Below, in pieces: positions 10,301 to 17,868 of a DNA stretch of 45,367 nt (position 1 is the stretch's first letter; every line of letters begins with the position of its first letter). The stretch is from positions 1-45,367 of IMG/VR virus record IMGVR_UViG_3300049797_000001; one strand, given 5' to 3'. The notes beneath the pieces are model-generated. The model saw only the letters and a list, made by a program, of their open reading frames with translations, made no database searches and was not told the origin of the DNA. The translations under genes and the position numbers were made by a program. This DNA comes from a virus.

Positions 10301-12035
10301 GTTTAAGGCTTATATGGCTCATCAAGATATGATTCACGACAATACAAACTTTGCGTTTATGCAGCGTCGTGGTAATTTGCAACGGGCAGGATCATTGCAA
10401 GAGTTGGCAATGGATGCCCGTGATTTGACAGGTAACCCACGAACAGCAGGACGATATACAACACCGACAGGTAAACCTATACGATTTGATGTAGGACCAG
10501 CAAGCCAGGGCAGTTTGACTCAAATGGGTAGACGGATTGCTGCACCAATTGCTGAGACATATCTTGCTGCCAATGAGCTAGGGCGTGCCGGTGTTCCATG
10601 GTACAATATGACGCAACAGGGCATTAAGAATCAAGCATCTGGACTGCTTCCATATCCTGGGCTACGTCGTGGACTGCGTGAACAGGGTGCAGCATATCTA
10701 AAGAACCCTGCGGAGTTTATTGGGCGTTCATGGTTGCTTCACATGATGCCAATCGCTGGTCTGTATTTCTATGCATCATCACTTGGCAAAGATCCAAATG
10801 GTACGTCATATGTTGATCATATGATGAATCGCCGTGACCCTGGTCGTCAAGGCATGTATGCTTATATTCCATTACCAGGAAGAGCTGCCGAGGATGGCAT
10901 CGAATTACCTGTGCATCAGGAAGGTGTGTTCTTTAAGATGATGATGGAAGCATTTTTGCATCATACTTACGGAGATCAGAAATTTGTCAATCAGTCCATG
11001 ATGCAGGACTTTCAATCTGCTGCTACTACATTTCTGGATGTAGCAATTATGCCTCCAATGAATCCTATTATCAGTGCAGCGTTTGCCGCAGCAGGACAAT
11101 CACCACCAGCAAATTTTGGATATTTTCTACCTGGAGGAATGTTAGGCAACTTATCTGGTATTGGTGGTGAAGTGTACACACGCAAACAAAGTCCGTATGA
11201 TCAGAATGCAGCAATGCCAAGTACGCTGGAAGGCACTGTGCGTGCAATAGCGCCAACGATTGCGGATTATATTGGCAAAGGCTATGCAGCATATACACAT
11301 ACGAATCAGGAAATGGATAGTGCAGTAAAGAATGGATTTAAGGAAGCTGGAAGAGCAATTATTAAACGCACGCCAATTATGCGTGACATTGCTGATATGC
11401 ATTCCAATATATCTGGTAATACGCTAGCCAGCAGACAAGCATTTGAGCGGGACAAGGAGATTAATCAGCTTGCATCGTTCTGGAAACAATATGGTGCAAC
11501 TGGTAAGGAGCGAATCACGAAAGATCGACCATCGAGTAAATCCGGTGATGCTGCTGCTACGGCTGCTGTAGGAGAGCATATGCCTCCAGAATCTATGGGG
11601 CTAGATCAACCGCCGCCAACGAATCCATTATATCTTCAATTCATGCAACAGGTTTATAATGCAACCAAACACGATTCGGACAGGACTGGCGGATCAGGCT
11701 ACCGCTCAATATGGGATCGCTATCGTGAAACGACCAAAGATATCGCAGCGATGCGCAACATTGACTATGGCAATATGGTAACATGGCAACAGAGCATGGA
11801 TGCTCGACCAACTACACTTGATTATTTGAAGCGTAACAATATTGACCCACACAATCCATATGCTGTACGAAACTTCATTGAGCGGAAGCGTCAGAACATA
11901 TTAAAAGAGATCAATACTAAGATCAATCAGGTGGAAAGTACAATAGGATACAAGCTAAAGGACTTGCATCCGTATCATTTACCAGGGGCAACGCCTGTAG
12001 CAGAAGACATTGCACCCTGGAACACACCACTGTGA
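7305..12035 (+). CDS. Large polyvalent virion protein with N-terminal M15-type peptidoglycan peptidase
   Basis: This 1,576-residue protein starts at ATG 7305 after AGGTG. Residues about 70-192 form an M15 (VanY/endolysin-like) D,D- or L,D-peptidase: SRHGQGQAAD gives zinc ligands His148 and Asp155, and DPVHIQL gives the third, His188. Residues about 195-330 are Pro/Gln-rich linker. The remaining ~1,200 residues are a long helical part of the kind seen in phage large polyvalent proteins carried in the virion and ejected with DNA. Expected role: local cell-wall digestion during entry, then internal-core or ejection functions. It is the last gene of the rightward block. A membrane-protein gene is nested at 7849-8115 in another frame. 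The peptidase call is strong; the C-terminal role is inferred from size and position. Confidence 0.8.
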   Translation: MSLDDSYDTDQEYVPLQEAVSDDQVPLMHLIQLATPSGTEPGATIGLSPDAVQIAQGPVEPYQHLESRGNGLNTHNLNSTFADRLSRAILDAEAQTGERAVLRDLYRPPERQAQYYANYTQRPITFGGVTYQPGERGGLAAPPGQSRHGQGQAADIQRGAVLDYLHSNADKYGLEFLKGASYARDPVHIQLSGSGNGNRPNLPASVSMDATARELEALSQTPARQPLRLTVTPREGTGIAAGGEGPLPYDVQPVPEPDQRDESQRLDELLNEVQALQQPDKRAAQQFQQVTQQPSINELQALSLPVPEPQPAGQPNYGIPVVSQTPLIVTGADGQPQTISAEAALQNPAIGMTKGAGLAPELLQQVQQGTAPVYSGEDIASMTHGPAGPSTYIQPHGFTERAAVGVAGIPYAITKMPYNMVKGAHDLYQSAMQTPPGQLEVDPEQAGAGFFQGLGMTGVRFPFVKPGELGATGGGRLGPIGQRPPSPAAMPPTQPPPAAGHNMPPGPVPPVTPNATAPTAMRPSVIDYLRTGDDQSAGFIRFANRAGAHPQAINELRDSFRVNTGAASQTFAEGAATLGRAELPGMAFSVPHALPELRPLIQASRLGSEGFSKYMFALDTADEINMAYNAMTQRQRAALPGPITVRGLDLQTAQNVARAYEAADPSLLQMRQVYRENMMELARFRGDGEYATMTPKEVADFNSMNPNYVPWRAPVSGSTRVKASNRSDANNIAVRGDPIDQALYDITYGTRGRLNNEAKGLGVDTILRTPNGQRILRRVTPEELSQNADWRRRSVDFKRRGETEHYVAESQIVADWLKMDPYGRMGMLGDITNTGRNWFQFYTTGPGNPAFPPIDMLRNLWISQASVTALGKGYRNPTAFNIIGALRGKDVAFGPGSLPYAYASQLIPELANGMSKGLETAAGGFLGRAFGRQNLLGLSDALAHAYTNSLRFRVQGMGGYAGSRGKNLAEDVWSANNRIDQYLKSAAGNTIPGRLAGRVFKAYMAHQDMIHDNTNFAFMQRRGNLQRAGSLQELAMDARDLTGNPRTAGRYTTPTGKPIRFDVGPASQGSLTQMGRRIAAPIAETYLAANELGRAGVPWYNMTQQGIKNQASGLLPYPGLRRGLREQGAAYLKNPAEFIGRSWLLHMMPIAGLYFYASSLGKDPNGTSYVDHMMNRRDPGRQGMYAYIPLPGRAAEDGIELPVHQEGVFFKMMMEAFLHHTYGDQKFVNQSMMQDFQSAATTFLDVAIMPPMNPIISAAFAAAGQSPPANFGYFLPGGMLGNLSGIGGEVYTRKQSPYDQNAAMPSTLEGTVRAIAPTIADYIGKGYAAYTHTNQEMDSAVKNGFKEAGRAIIKRTPIMRDIADMHSNISGNTLASRQAFERDKEINQLASFWKQYGATGKERITKDRPSSKSGDAAATAAVGEHMPPESMGLDQPPPTNPLYLQFMQQVYNATKHDSDRTGGSGYRSIWDRYRETTKDIAAMRNIDYGNMVTWQQSMDARPTTLDYLKRNNIDPHNPYAVRNFIERKRQNILKEINTKINQVESTIGYKLKDLHPYHLPGATPVAEDIAPWNTPL
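7849..8115 (+). CDS. Nested membrane protein, possible spanin or holin
   Basis: An 88-codon frame lies entirely inside the polyvalent protein gene in a different frame. AAAGGAG sits six bases before its ATG, one of the best ribosome binding sites in the region. The protein has a short N terminus, one hydrophobic segment (residues about 12-31, ending LLLYLWTLL), then a charged, helix-prone tail (KEQALLQEAKDHF) with no hydrophobic stretch. This is the layout of an inner-membrane spanin or small holin. It begins exactly where the M15 peptidase domain ends, as lysis genes often overlap. The host frame here encodes a Pro/Gln-rich linker that would tolerate overprinting. Coding is not proven. Confidence 0.45.
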   Translation: MHVIQSIFNYLEVVTAIGLIFLLLYLWTLLPESWKRSPKHRQGNHYDLQSRLAKEQALLQEAKDHFRTMSNPYQNPIKETNRKDLTNF

Positions 12036-12041
12036 TTTGAG

Positions 12042-12164
12042 TCAAACGCCAGGATCGTCTTCCGTATGACGTCCAAACATTGCTAGCGCAAGTAGGTATG
12101 CTATGAACAGTAGCATACCTGCCCATTCGTAGTTGTGTGTCAGTTCATAAATCCAGTCATCCAT
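12042..12164 (-). CDS. Small single-pass membrane protein
   Basis: A 40-residue protein starting at ATG 12164 after AAAGGAGTAAAAC. Residues 17-29 (MLLFIAYLLALAM) form one membrane segment; the N terminus is hydrophilic (MDDWIYELTHNYEW) and the tail acidic. Its stop TGA is inside TGACTCA on this strand, six bases from the stop of the convergent polyvalent gene. A 10-bp perfect hairpin (12094-12120) lies within it. With its upstream neighbour it makes a pair of tiny membrane proteins at the end of the leftward block, plausible holin/antiholin or membrane-modulating products. Confidence 0.55.
   Translation of the reverse strand: MDDWIYELTHNYEWAGMLLFIAYLLALAMFGRHTEDDPGV
12094..12120. terminator. 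Hairpin at the convergence of the two blocks
   Basis: A 10-bp perfect stem AGGTATGCTA / TAGCATACCT with loop TGAACAG, 59 bases after the stop of the polyvalent gene and inside a small minus-strand gene. It could stop rightward transcription, but has no U tract. Confidence 0.4.
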
Positions 12165-12167
12165 GTT

Positions 12168-12260
12168 TTACTCCTTTGCGATAAGGCTTATGACTCCAAT
12201 GTATACAATTAGGATTAGTAGTGCTGTCAGTGCTATAGATGGATCCCAATGCTGTAACAT
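12168..12260 (-). CDS. Tiny membrane protein
   Basis: A 30-residue frame starting at ATG 12260, with CAGGAG and seven bases of spacer before it. Residues about 8-27 (SIALTALLILIVYIGVISLI) are a single hydrophobic membrane helix. It ends AAG GAG TAA, and that GGAG also serves the next gene. Its ribosome binding site directly follows a TGAGTCAAA motif that contains the stop codon of the upstream gene. Function unknown; size and topology fit a holin-type or regulatory membrane peptide. Confidence 0.5.
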   Translation of the reverse strand: MLQHWDPSIALTALLILIVYIGVISLIAKE

Positions 12261-12280
12261 GTGATTCACTCCTGTTTGAC

Positions 12281-12595
12281 TCACTTCTGGTCAAGTAGTT
12301 TCTCACCCTTTGCGTCAGGAATTTTTAGCATGTGAGAATTATATCGTCTCCACATAATTAGCCTTGTTTCCATACGTATTGCAGCAGCAATTTGCTCTGC
12401 ATCAGCATTGTGTTCCTTTAGCCTCGCGACGTATCCGCTGTGAGGATCACGAAACATTTCGCTGAACACTGTATCCTTTGCCAGAAACACAACCCATTGA
12501 TCATCGGGTACGATTGTACCATCCTTCACTTTATGAATGACACCTGTGAACTTCGCATCTAGTTTTTCTTTTCGATATTGCTCGTTGCTCGCCAT
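12281..12595 (-). CDS. Hypothetical protein, 104 aa
   Basis: Starts at ATG 12595 after GGAGTTATACA and overlaps the previous gene by 37 bases. It is a charged protein with no membrane segment and no recognised domain; the middle (WVVFLAKDTVFSEMFRD) suggests a small alpha/beta fold. The stop TGA lies in the TGAGTCAAACAGGAG junction block. It sits downstream of the polymerase in the replication operon, so a replication-accessory or host-interaction role is possible but unsupported. Confidence 0.65.
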   Translation of the reverse strand: MASNEQYRKEKLDAKFTGVIHKVKDGTIVPDDQWVVFLAKDTVFSEMFRDPHSGYVARLKEHNADAEQIAAAIRMETRLIMWRRYNSHMLKIPDAKGEKLLDQK

Positions 12596-12783
12596 TGTAT
12601 AACTCCATTAGGTAGAATGAACTTCTGGACCTTCCGTTCAGCAGCCAGCGACATCAGAAAGGCAATGACATCGCTTTCGTCGACCTTGCCGTTAGCTCTA
12701 ACTATGATTGCTGACTGACGACGGCCTTGCGTACCGCCTTCAATCAGATACTTAGTTATGGAGACTTGCCAATCTGAGGACAT
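12559..12783 (-). CDS. Hypothetical protein, 74 aa
   Basis: Starts at ATG 12783 with AGGATAACACCAA upstream. The sequence is basic and contains a VDESDVIAFLMSLAAERK helix and a short strand pair near the C terminus. It overlaps both neighbours (28 and 37 bases), which fits the compressed leftward operon. No family recognised. Confidence 0.6.
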   Translation of the reverse strand: MSSDWQVSITKYLIEGGTQGRRQSAIIVRANGKVDESDVIAFLMSLAAERKVQKFILPNGVIQWRATSNIEKKN

Positions 12784-12917
12784 TTGGTGTTATCCTGTAT
12801 CTGCTTTAGCTGTATCAAAAAATCCCTAACAGCATCTTGTTGTTTCCAGGTTAGTATTCTTGCATCTCCGTCATTGAATGCTTCAATGAAATAGTCAAGG
12901 CTGTTTGACTCACACAC
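12756..12917 (-). CDS. Small hypothetical protein, 53 aa, GTG start
   Basis: A 53-residue frame starting with GTG at 12917 inside the end of the previous gene, with AAAGG ten bases upstream. Its sequence (for example DYFIEAFNDGDARILTWKQQ) looks protein-like, with a predicted helix pair. The fourth and fifth codons fall in the TTTGACTCACA motif. No ATG is available and the ribosome site is weak, so coding is moderately supported only. Without it, 12784-12909 would be an unusual gap in this dense operon. Confidence 0.45.
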   Translation of the reverse strand: MCESNSLDYFIEAFNDGDARILTWKQQDAVRDFLIQLKQIQDNTKCPQIGKSP

Positions 12918-13131
12918 GGTGCAGGAACCTTTCATTGATTGTTTGACGGTGTATTAGTCCATCGACCTGGACGCTTAGACATGCAGTACTGCGTACGTTG
13001 CTATACATTCCTGTAAGCACGGTACCTGTGCGCCATTTCTTTCCCGGAACACGTATGATTACACGATCACCACGCTTGAATTTGGTGCTGGGTATTCTTA
13101 TTGCGCCTTTTATGTTCTGTGTACTAGACAT
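12910..13131 (-). CDS. Small basic SH3/KOW-like protein
   Basis: A 73-residue basic protein starting at ATG 13131 (GGAGGTAGTCC upstream), overlapping the end of the DNA polymerase gene by eight bases. KFKRGDRVIIRVPGKKWRTGTV matches the turn-rich start of an SH3/KOW-like beta barrel, a fold often used for nucleic-acid or protein contacts. Tight coupling to the polymerase suggests a replication accessory role, by inference. Its stop TGA is inside TGAGTCA on this strand. Confidence 0.6.
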   Translation of the reverse strand: MSSTQNIKGAIRIPSTKFKRGDRVIIRVPGKKWRTGTVLTGMYSNVRSTACLSVQVDGLIHRQTINERFLHRV

Positions 13132-15652
13132 GGACTACCTCCATATTGGACCAGCGATGCAGCCCTTTTGGGTCAGCTACGAACCGTTTCGTTTTATCGT
13201 CCCACGCAGATGGATACGAAATCTTGCATTCAGCAGCGATAGATAATGGCTCAGCCTTGCGGCGGCTCCAAGCGTCCTGTATCCATATGGGACTCTCAGC
13301 ATACTTCTTAAGAATACTAAGTGCAGTCTTAGCATAGCGACTTTTAACTTCAACCAGACCCACAAGATTATCATGTACGTTAATTGCAACACGAGCGTAC
13401 CCTTTTGGCCAGTCATCATCTTCCTCCGCTTGATACCATGTCTGCACAACTTTGTCGCCAATTGTACTCTGTGGATAGAACGCTATGACAGACTTTGCAA
13501 CTTCTTCATCTACTGGCTGCAACACACGGAACCTACGGCCAAGTGCATTGTACATGGTCCGTGTCTTCTTGAACATATATTCTTCTTGCTCCCACCAGTG
13601 CATCAGTTCAGGTGTGATCTGGTGGTACAATATGAATGCGTGTGCCGCTCGATGATACGGTAATTCCGTTACTTCGGAGAGCCTAAATCGCTCCATCCGG
13701 TAATTGAGCCCATGACGGCACCTTTTGGCAATGTACCGAATTGTAGGCTGATTATCTTCTGTCCAATCTTTAATTGGTACATCGTCATATGGAACCTTGA
13801 ACATTTCGCTAGCAAGCGCTCGATGGCAGTCATATTTGCCATCCTTCCTGGCTTGTGCAAACTGTTGACGCCACTTAGATATATCGGCCCTGAATGAAAC
13901 CACTTGGGCCTCAGCCTGTGCCAAGTCATAATATATATATTCGCAACCAGGATCACTAACGAAGAACCCTCTGGCTCGCATGGGTTGATTTTGGATATTA
14001 CCCCCTTCACCATTGATAAGCTCACTAGACGATAACCGTCCGGGAGCGTTCTGCACTCCATACTGTTTGAAATCAAAACGGTAGCGTCCATCATCTGACT
14101 CCTTTGCCGCTGCATATGTGCTGCGGAACTTATCCTCTTTCTTCCATCTATCCAATGCGACAAGCATTTCCTTTTCGATCGCTCGCGTCTTGGCATGTTT
14201 CAGAATGTGATTGCGATTGGTCTTGTCTGTAGATTTGCCATGGCCCTGTAGATCAAGCCGCTCGAAAAACAACTCTTTCATTTGTGGCCATGATGCGGGA
14301 TTTGGATTGTACCATTCGTCGTCGGTCGCTTCGTGGACCAATCGATGGAACTCATTTTCCATTGTCGCAACATCTTTATCTATTTCCAAAGAGATCGCAG
14401 CCTTGACAGACTGATCGACCGCGAGGCCATGTACCGTCGCCTCAACCAAATGGGGTTGCGCACGCATGACATGATCAAAGAAGAATTTGCTGAGATTTTG
14501 TTCTTCCAACTCGGCCAGAATTCGATGCCCGACATGATATGTAACTGCTGCGTCTTTGCCATTGTACACCCAAAACTCATTAATATCCCCACCTTCTTTC
14601 CAGTAGTCACCTTCGTCCTTATAATACGGATGTGTCGTATACTGCGAAGTGAGATACCCAAGGTCATGCGGTAATTGGGGATACAAAGTATGGTGACCCA
14701 ACAAAGTATCAAGCCATACCTTGAGTTCAAACCAGTCACGTAGTCGTAGCCAGTACGCATCGAATGACCCTCTCTGTGCTATTATCTTGTGTGAGTCACA
14801 CAGCTTCTGAATTGCCAACCAAAGATCGCATTCCTGCGACAAGCTAAATCGATTACGATTAGCGTCACGCCAATTGACACATATAGCGCGATGACCATTA
14901 TTAGCCAAACCGATGCAAGCCGTCTCGTCGTTGAGACCCTCAATATCCAATGCAACAGGTTTGCTACTACGCTGTAAATCACTAATGTACGCCATAGCGT
15001 CGCGGTATGACGGGTTGATAATAACATCAACTTTGTGTGGTTTGAACACATTGCGATTCACCAGATCAATCTTCTTGCAATCCATCGCAAAAGTAATACC
15101 TGCTTTCGGTTCCCTTAGCGGGTATGCAGGGTTGTTTGCGCAAATAGCTTTTCCCAACTTCCCATTTGGAAGTTTTACGTCCAGGACAGAGCCACGCCAC
15201 TTGCCTATACCTTCTTCGCCAGTTAATGCAGTCAAGGCGTAATTGCCAAGCAGGACTACAGTATCCAATTCTGGCAATTGCTCTAGTTCCCATATTAGCA
15301 TATCCTCCCATTGCGCCAATTCGTTCGGATGTATCTTGTTCTTTGAGTCAGGGTCTAGCTGCGAACTTAATTGCCTTTTACAAACGTTAGTAGAATAAAC
15401 GCTATCAGCGCCAAGGCCATAGCGACCCACAGTTTTCCACAAAAGCTGGCCAGACTGTCCGACGAAAGGACGCTTCTTACGAACCTCCGCAGGGCCAGGA
15501 CCTTCCCCAATAAATGCGATCCTGGAATCCAAAGGTCCGCTAGATATAACTTGCACCTCAAGACCTTGCGTCTCGGCCATTGCATGGAACTGACTTTCTA
15601 ATGTTTCTCTGTCAATGAGATAGCGAGTTTCTCGATTTGCTGTTTGAGCCAT
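13124..15652 (-). CDS. DNA polymerase, family A, with N-terminal uracil-DNA glycosylase-like domain
   Basis: An 842-residue replicative polymerase with three parts. Residues 40-195 form a family 4/5-type UDG fold: motif A GEGPG (50-54) with PFVGQSG (62-68) and motif B NNPAYPLR (173-180), where the usual His is Asn. No four-Cys iron-sulfur set is seen. Residues 230-380 form the 3'-5' exonuclease: Asp236/Glu238, Phe297-Asp298, and Tyr363 with Asp367. Residues 440-842 form the Pol I palm and fingers: motif A YYDLAQAEAQ (Asp576), motif B R639 and K643 in RYIAKRCRHGLNY, motif C VHDN (Asp761, with Asn where Glu is usual). The start at 15652 has AAAGG upstream and overlaps the kinase gene by 55 bases. 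UDG-PolA fusions are known in other phages (for example SPO1). Confidence 0.93.
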   Translation of the reverse strand: MAQTANRETRYLIDRETLESQFHAMAETQGLEVQVISSGPLDSRIAFIGEGPGPAEVRKKRPFVGQSGQLLWKTVGRYGLGADSVYSTNVCKRQLSSQLDPDSKNKIHPNELAQWEDMLIWELEQLPELDTVVLLGNYALTALTGEEGIGKWRGSVLDVKLPNGKLGKAICANNPAYPLREPKAGITFAMDCKKIDLVNRNVFKPHKVDVIINPSYRDAMAYISDLQRSSKPVALDIEGLNDETACIGLANNGHRAICVNWRDANRNRFSLSQECDLWLAIQKLCDSHKIIAQRGSFDAYWLRLRDWFELKVWLDTLLGHHTLYPQLPHDLGYLTSQYTTHPYYKDEGDYWKEGGDINEFWVYNGKDAAVTYHVGHRILAELEEQNLSKFFFDHVMRAQPHLVEATVHGLAVDQSVKAAISLEIDKDVATMENEFHRLVHEATDDEWYNPNPASWPQMKELFFERLDLQGHGKSTDKTNRNHILKHAKTRAIEKEMLVALDRWKKEDKFRSTYAAAKESDDGRYRFDFKQYGVQNAPGRLSSSELINGEGGNIQNQPMRARGFFVSDPGCEYIYYDLAQAEAQVVSFRADISKWRQQFAQARKDGKYDCHRALASEMFKVPYDDVPIKDWTEDNQPTIRYIAKRCRHGLNYRMERFRLSEVTELPYHRAAHAFILYHQITPELMHWWEQEEYMFKKTRTMYNALGRRFRVLQPVDEEVAKSVIAFYPQSTIGDKVVQTWYQAEEDDDWPKGYARVAINVHDNLVGLVEVKSRYAKTALSILKKYAESPIWIQDAWSRRKAEPLSIAAECKISYPSAWDDKTKRFVADPKGLHRWSNMEVVHV

Positions 15653-16125
15653 GGCACGCCTTTGCTGTTCATTATCGAGTAGTCCGGATCAGGAATCGCA
15701 AACGGGTATACTCGTTCAATGCGATCTCGATCCATGCGCACTAATACATATTGTCCTAGTTCACGTAAATCTGTTATGTTTGTACCGTCATCTACAATCA
15801 CGTACTCTGGCGGTTGTGTGTATCGTTTTATTCGAGACGCTAGTAATCTTCCTAGAACGCCAGGACCATATGCGAACCGCATGTGTTGACTTTGTAGCTG
15901 AATAAAGGTGCGTGGTGTTTTGTATAATAACTCGTATATTGGCTCGTCCATTGGCCTGATCGATATCTTCTGTGCGAACAGTGTATCGAGGTACTGCTTC
16001 ATCGGATATTCGAAACTTTCCAGCACTGTGGTGTATCCGTGTTCGCGTATTAGTGATACGAGTAGTGTGGCAGAGGTCGTTTTCCCTGACAAAGAAGGCC
16101 CAGTAAATACAATGTATCTGGTCAT
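15598..16125 (-). CDS. P-loop nucleotide kinase (deoxynucleoside monophosphate kinase-like)
   Basis: A 175-residue protein. ATG 16125 is chosen because it forms an ATGA overlap with the previous stop and places Walker A (GPSLSGKTT, residues 9-17) next to the N-terminal strand. A VIVDDG strand near residue 105 is a Walker B-like element, and DRDRIERV near 140 may be lid-like. Length and layout fit thymidylate or dNMP kinases, which supply dNTP precursors for phage replication; which nucleotide is used cannot be told. It lies directly upstream of and overlaps the polymerase gene. Confidence 0.7.
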   Translation of the reverse strand: MTRYIVFTGPSLSGKTTSATLLVSLIREHGYTTVLESFEYPMKQYLDTLFAQKISIRPMDEPIYELLYKTPRTFIQLQSQHMRFAYGPGVLGRLLASRIKRYTQPPEYVIVDDGTNITDLRELGQYVLVRMDRDRIERVYPFAIPDPDYSIMNSKGVPWLKQQIEKLAISLTEKH

Positions 16126-16355
16126 GGTTCGCCACGATCTGACCACTCCGCAAACCACGCATTGATGTCTGCCTTCATTTCAGTGCAGACTTTTGGATCA
16201 TCAAGTGCCGCAGCCATCCATTTTCCTAGATTCTCGGACGCCTTACGCAATGCTTTCCCATTTGACTCAAACATAGCTTTGCACTCGGCATGGCCCTTTG
16301 CATAACCACGTGCATACAAACGGTGTCTAGTTGGCAGATTATCTAACGTCATCAT
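16122..16355 (-). CDS. Hypothetical protein, 77 aa
   Basis: A helical, Ala/Lys/Glu-rich protein with the segment ARGYAKGHAECKAMFE, a pattern of small phage proteins of unknown role. The upstream AGGAGGAAATGATG offers two adjacent ATGs; the second has better spacing. The same AGGAGGAAATGATG start block occurs at the next gene upstream (16598). It contains ATGTTTGAGTCAAAT read as Met-Phe-Glu-Ser-Asn. Confidence 0.6.
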   Translation of the reverse strand: MMTLDNLPTRHRLYARGYAKGHAECKAMFESNGKALRKASENLGKWMAAALDDPKVCTEMKADINAWFAEWSDRGEP

Positions 16356-16361
16356 TTCCTC

Positions 16362-16598
16362 CTATGGCCTGTTTCCCGTATTGAAGTGCTCCCGCACCTG
16401 CATAATTGCATGTGCAAGATCGTTCATTTCCTTGAACAGATCAACCAAATTGTCATACTTGATACCTGTTTTTGGATCAGTAGGATTCTCGCCGAAGCGC
16501 CTGAGCTTACATATGGCTATGGTCACCTCACAACCTTCTTCAATTAAGCGATCGAGTTTGCCTTCAAGAGTAACCGGAAGTAAATCGGAGCGCATCAT
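16362..16598 (-). CDS. MazG-like NTP pyrophosphohydrolase fold protein
   Basis: A 78-residue all-alpha protein. LIEEGCEV gives an EExxE motif and FKEMNDLAHAI an ExxD motif in the spacing expected for MazG-type nucleotide pyrophosphohydrolases, which bind magnesium through these acids. Such phage proteins remove or remodel nucleotide pools (dNTP/NTP or ppGpp-like). It starts inside the helicase stop codon (AAATGATG, with GGGAGG before it), so it is coupled to the helicase. The domain is short, so it may need a dimer or be a minimal form. Confidence 0.55.
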   Translation of the reverse strand: MMRSDLLPVTLEGKLDRLIEEGCEVTIAICKLRRFGENPTDPKTGIKYDNLVDLFKEMNDLAHAIMQVREHFNTGNRP

Positions 16599-17836
16599 TT
16601 CCTCCCATGACCAGTCTCACGACGCAACGACAAATTCATCGCTCTACGATCGGCTATGACGAGCACTTTATGTTTAGCTCTAGTCACAGCCGTATAGAAG
16701 TTATTCCTGTTTAACATCCACACGTTTTGCCGACTTATACAGTAGATAATGCTTTCGAACTCTGAACCCTGTGCTTTGTGTGTAGTAATAGCATAGCCTA
16801 ACTCCAGTTGCTTTCGCGGATCGTAATTGATCATAGTGTGTAAGAACGAGTTGTACGTTCTCAGTCTCGGGGGTACTTCTAATGCGCGGCCGTCTACTGT
16901 CCTTAGCCATAACGTACCATCCTCTTTATCGACTTTCGTGATACGACCTATCTCACCATTGAACATACGCAGCGCATAGTCATTATGTATCCACAGGAAC
17001 TTGTCATTTGGCCTTACGACAAGTTCTGCTTCCTTATCGTCAAACCGTGGGAGTCGAATGAGATTCGCCCCTTTGTTAATCTTGACTTGAATTGATGGAT
17101 TGACTCTTGAAGTTCCAGTGCTTCCCTTTCGGACAGGCATGATAATTTGGTGATCGTCGTCTCCGTATTCTGGGTGCTCCTGTACATACTTGACAAGATG
17201 AAGTACAGGATTATCGGCGTACACAATATCAAAACGATCGTTGCGAACAGGAATACGACCGTGAAGGATACGATAAGCATTAGATACAATAGCATCTTGT
17301 GACCTATAGTTGTATGTTAGAGTTACAGATGGAAACTTACTAAGGACTGTTCGGAAAGGTGGATCACCTTCCTCCACTGGCAAAAGTTGATTGTTATCAC
17401 CAAAGAAACGTATAACGCCGTCTCGTCGCAGCGCGTTAATAAGGTAACGGTGTAACTCAGGCCCAACCATGGACGATTCATCCACGATAATAACCTGCTC
17501 ATCGAATCGATTTGTACTGTCACGCCGAGGCTCATTTGGATTTACCTCTTCACCATCATCGACATCGTCAGGTTGGGGAAATTCGAGCAACTTGTGTATG
17601 GTCTTAGCTTTAATACCTGTAAGTTCTTGTATACGCTTTGCGGCACGGCCTGTCGGAGCGCAGAGTGCGACACTGTATCCAGCAACCATGAGTTGCCTGC
17701 ACACGCGGCCAAGTACAAGCGTCTTTCCGACACCAGCGCCTCCAGTGATGCCGACAATTCGCTGGGTAAGATCGGTACAGAGATCGATGGCATGTTCCTG
17801 CTCCGTCGATAGGTATTGAACCTGTTCCGTTTGCAT
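16595..17836 (-). CDS. RecD/Dda-type superfamily 1 DNA helicase
   Basis: A 413-residue helicase. Q-motif-like LSTEQEHAI near residue 10, Walker A GGAGVGKT (32-39), motif Ia APTGRAAKR (60-68), Walker B VDES (118-121), motif III GDNNQLLPV (146-154), motif IV-like NYRS (176-179), then ITTHKAQGSEF and NNFYTAVTRAKHKVLVI as motifs V and VI near the C terminus. This is the AAA_30 plus UvrD_C_2 layout of 5'-3' helicases such as Dda. It likely unwinds DNA at the fork or loads proteins. The start at 17836 has GAGGT upstream, following a TTTGACTCAAG motif in the gap before it. Confidence 0.9.
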   Translation of the reverse strand: MQTEQVQYLSTEQEHAIDLCTDLTQRIVGITGGAGVGKTLVLGRVCRQLMVAGYSVALCAPTGRAAKRIQELTGIKAKTIHKLLEFPQPDDVDDGEEVNPNEPRRDSTNRFDEQVIIVDESSMVGPELHRYLINALRRDGVIRFFGDNNQLLPVEEGDPPFRTVLSKFPSVTLTYNYRSQDAIVSNAYRILHGRIPVRNDRFDIVYADNPVLHLVKYVQEHPEYGDDDHQIIMPVRKGSTGTSRVNPSIQVKINKGANLIRLPRFDDKEAELVVRPNDKFLWIHNDYALRMFNGEIGRITKVDKEDGTLWLRTVDGRALEVPPRLRTYNSFLHTMINYDPRKQLELGYAITTHKAQGSEFESIIYCISRQNVWMLNRNNFYTAVTRAKHKVLVIADRRAMNLSLRRETGHGRK

Positions 17837-17868
17837 TTATGTATCTACCTCTTGAGTCAAACACGAAG

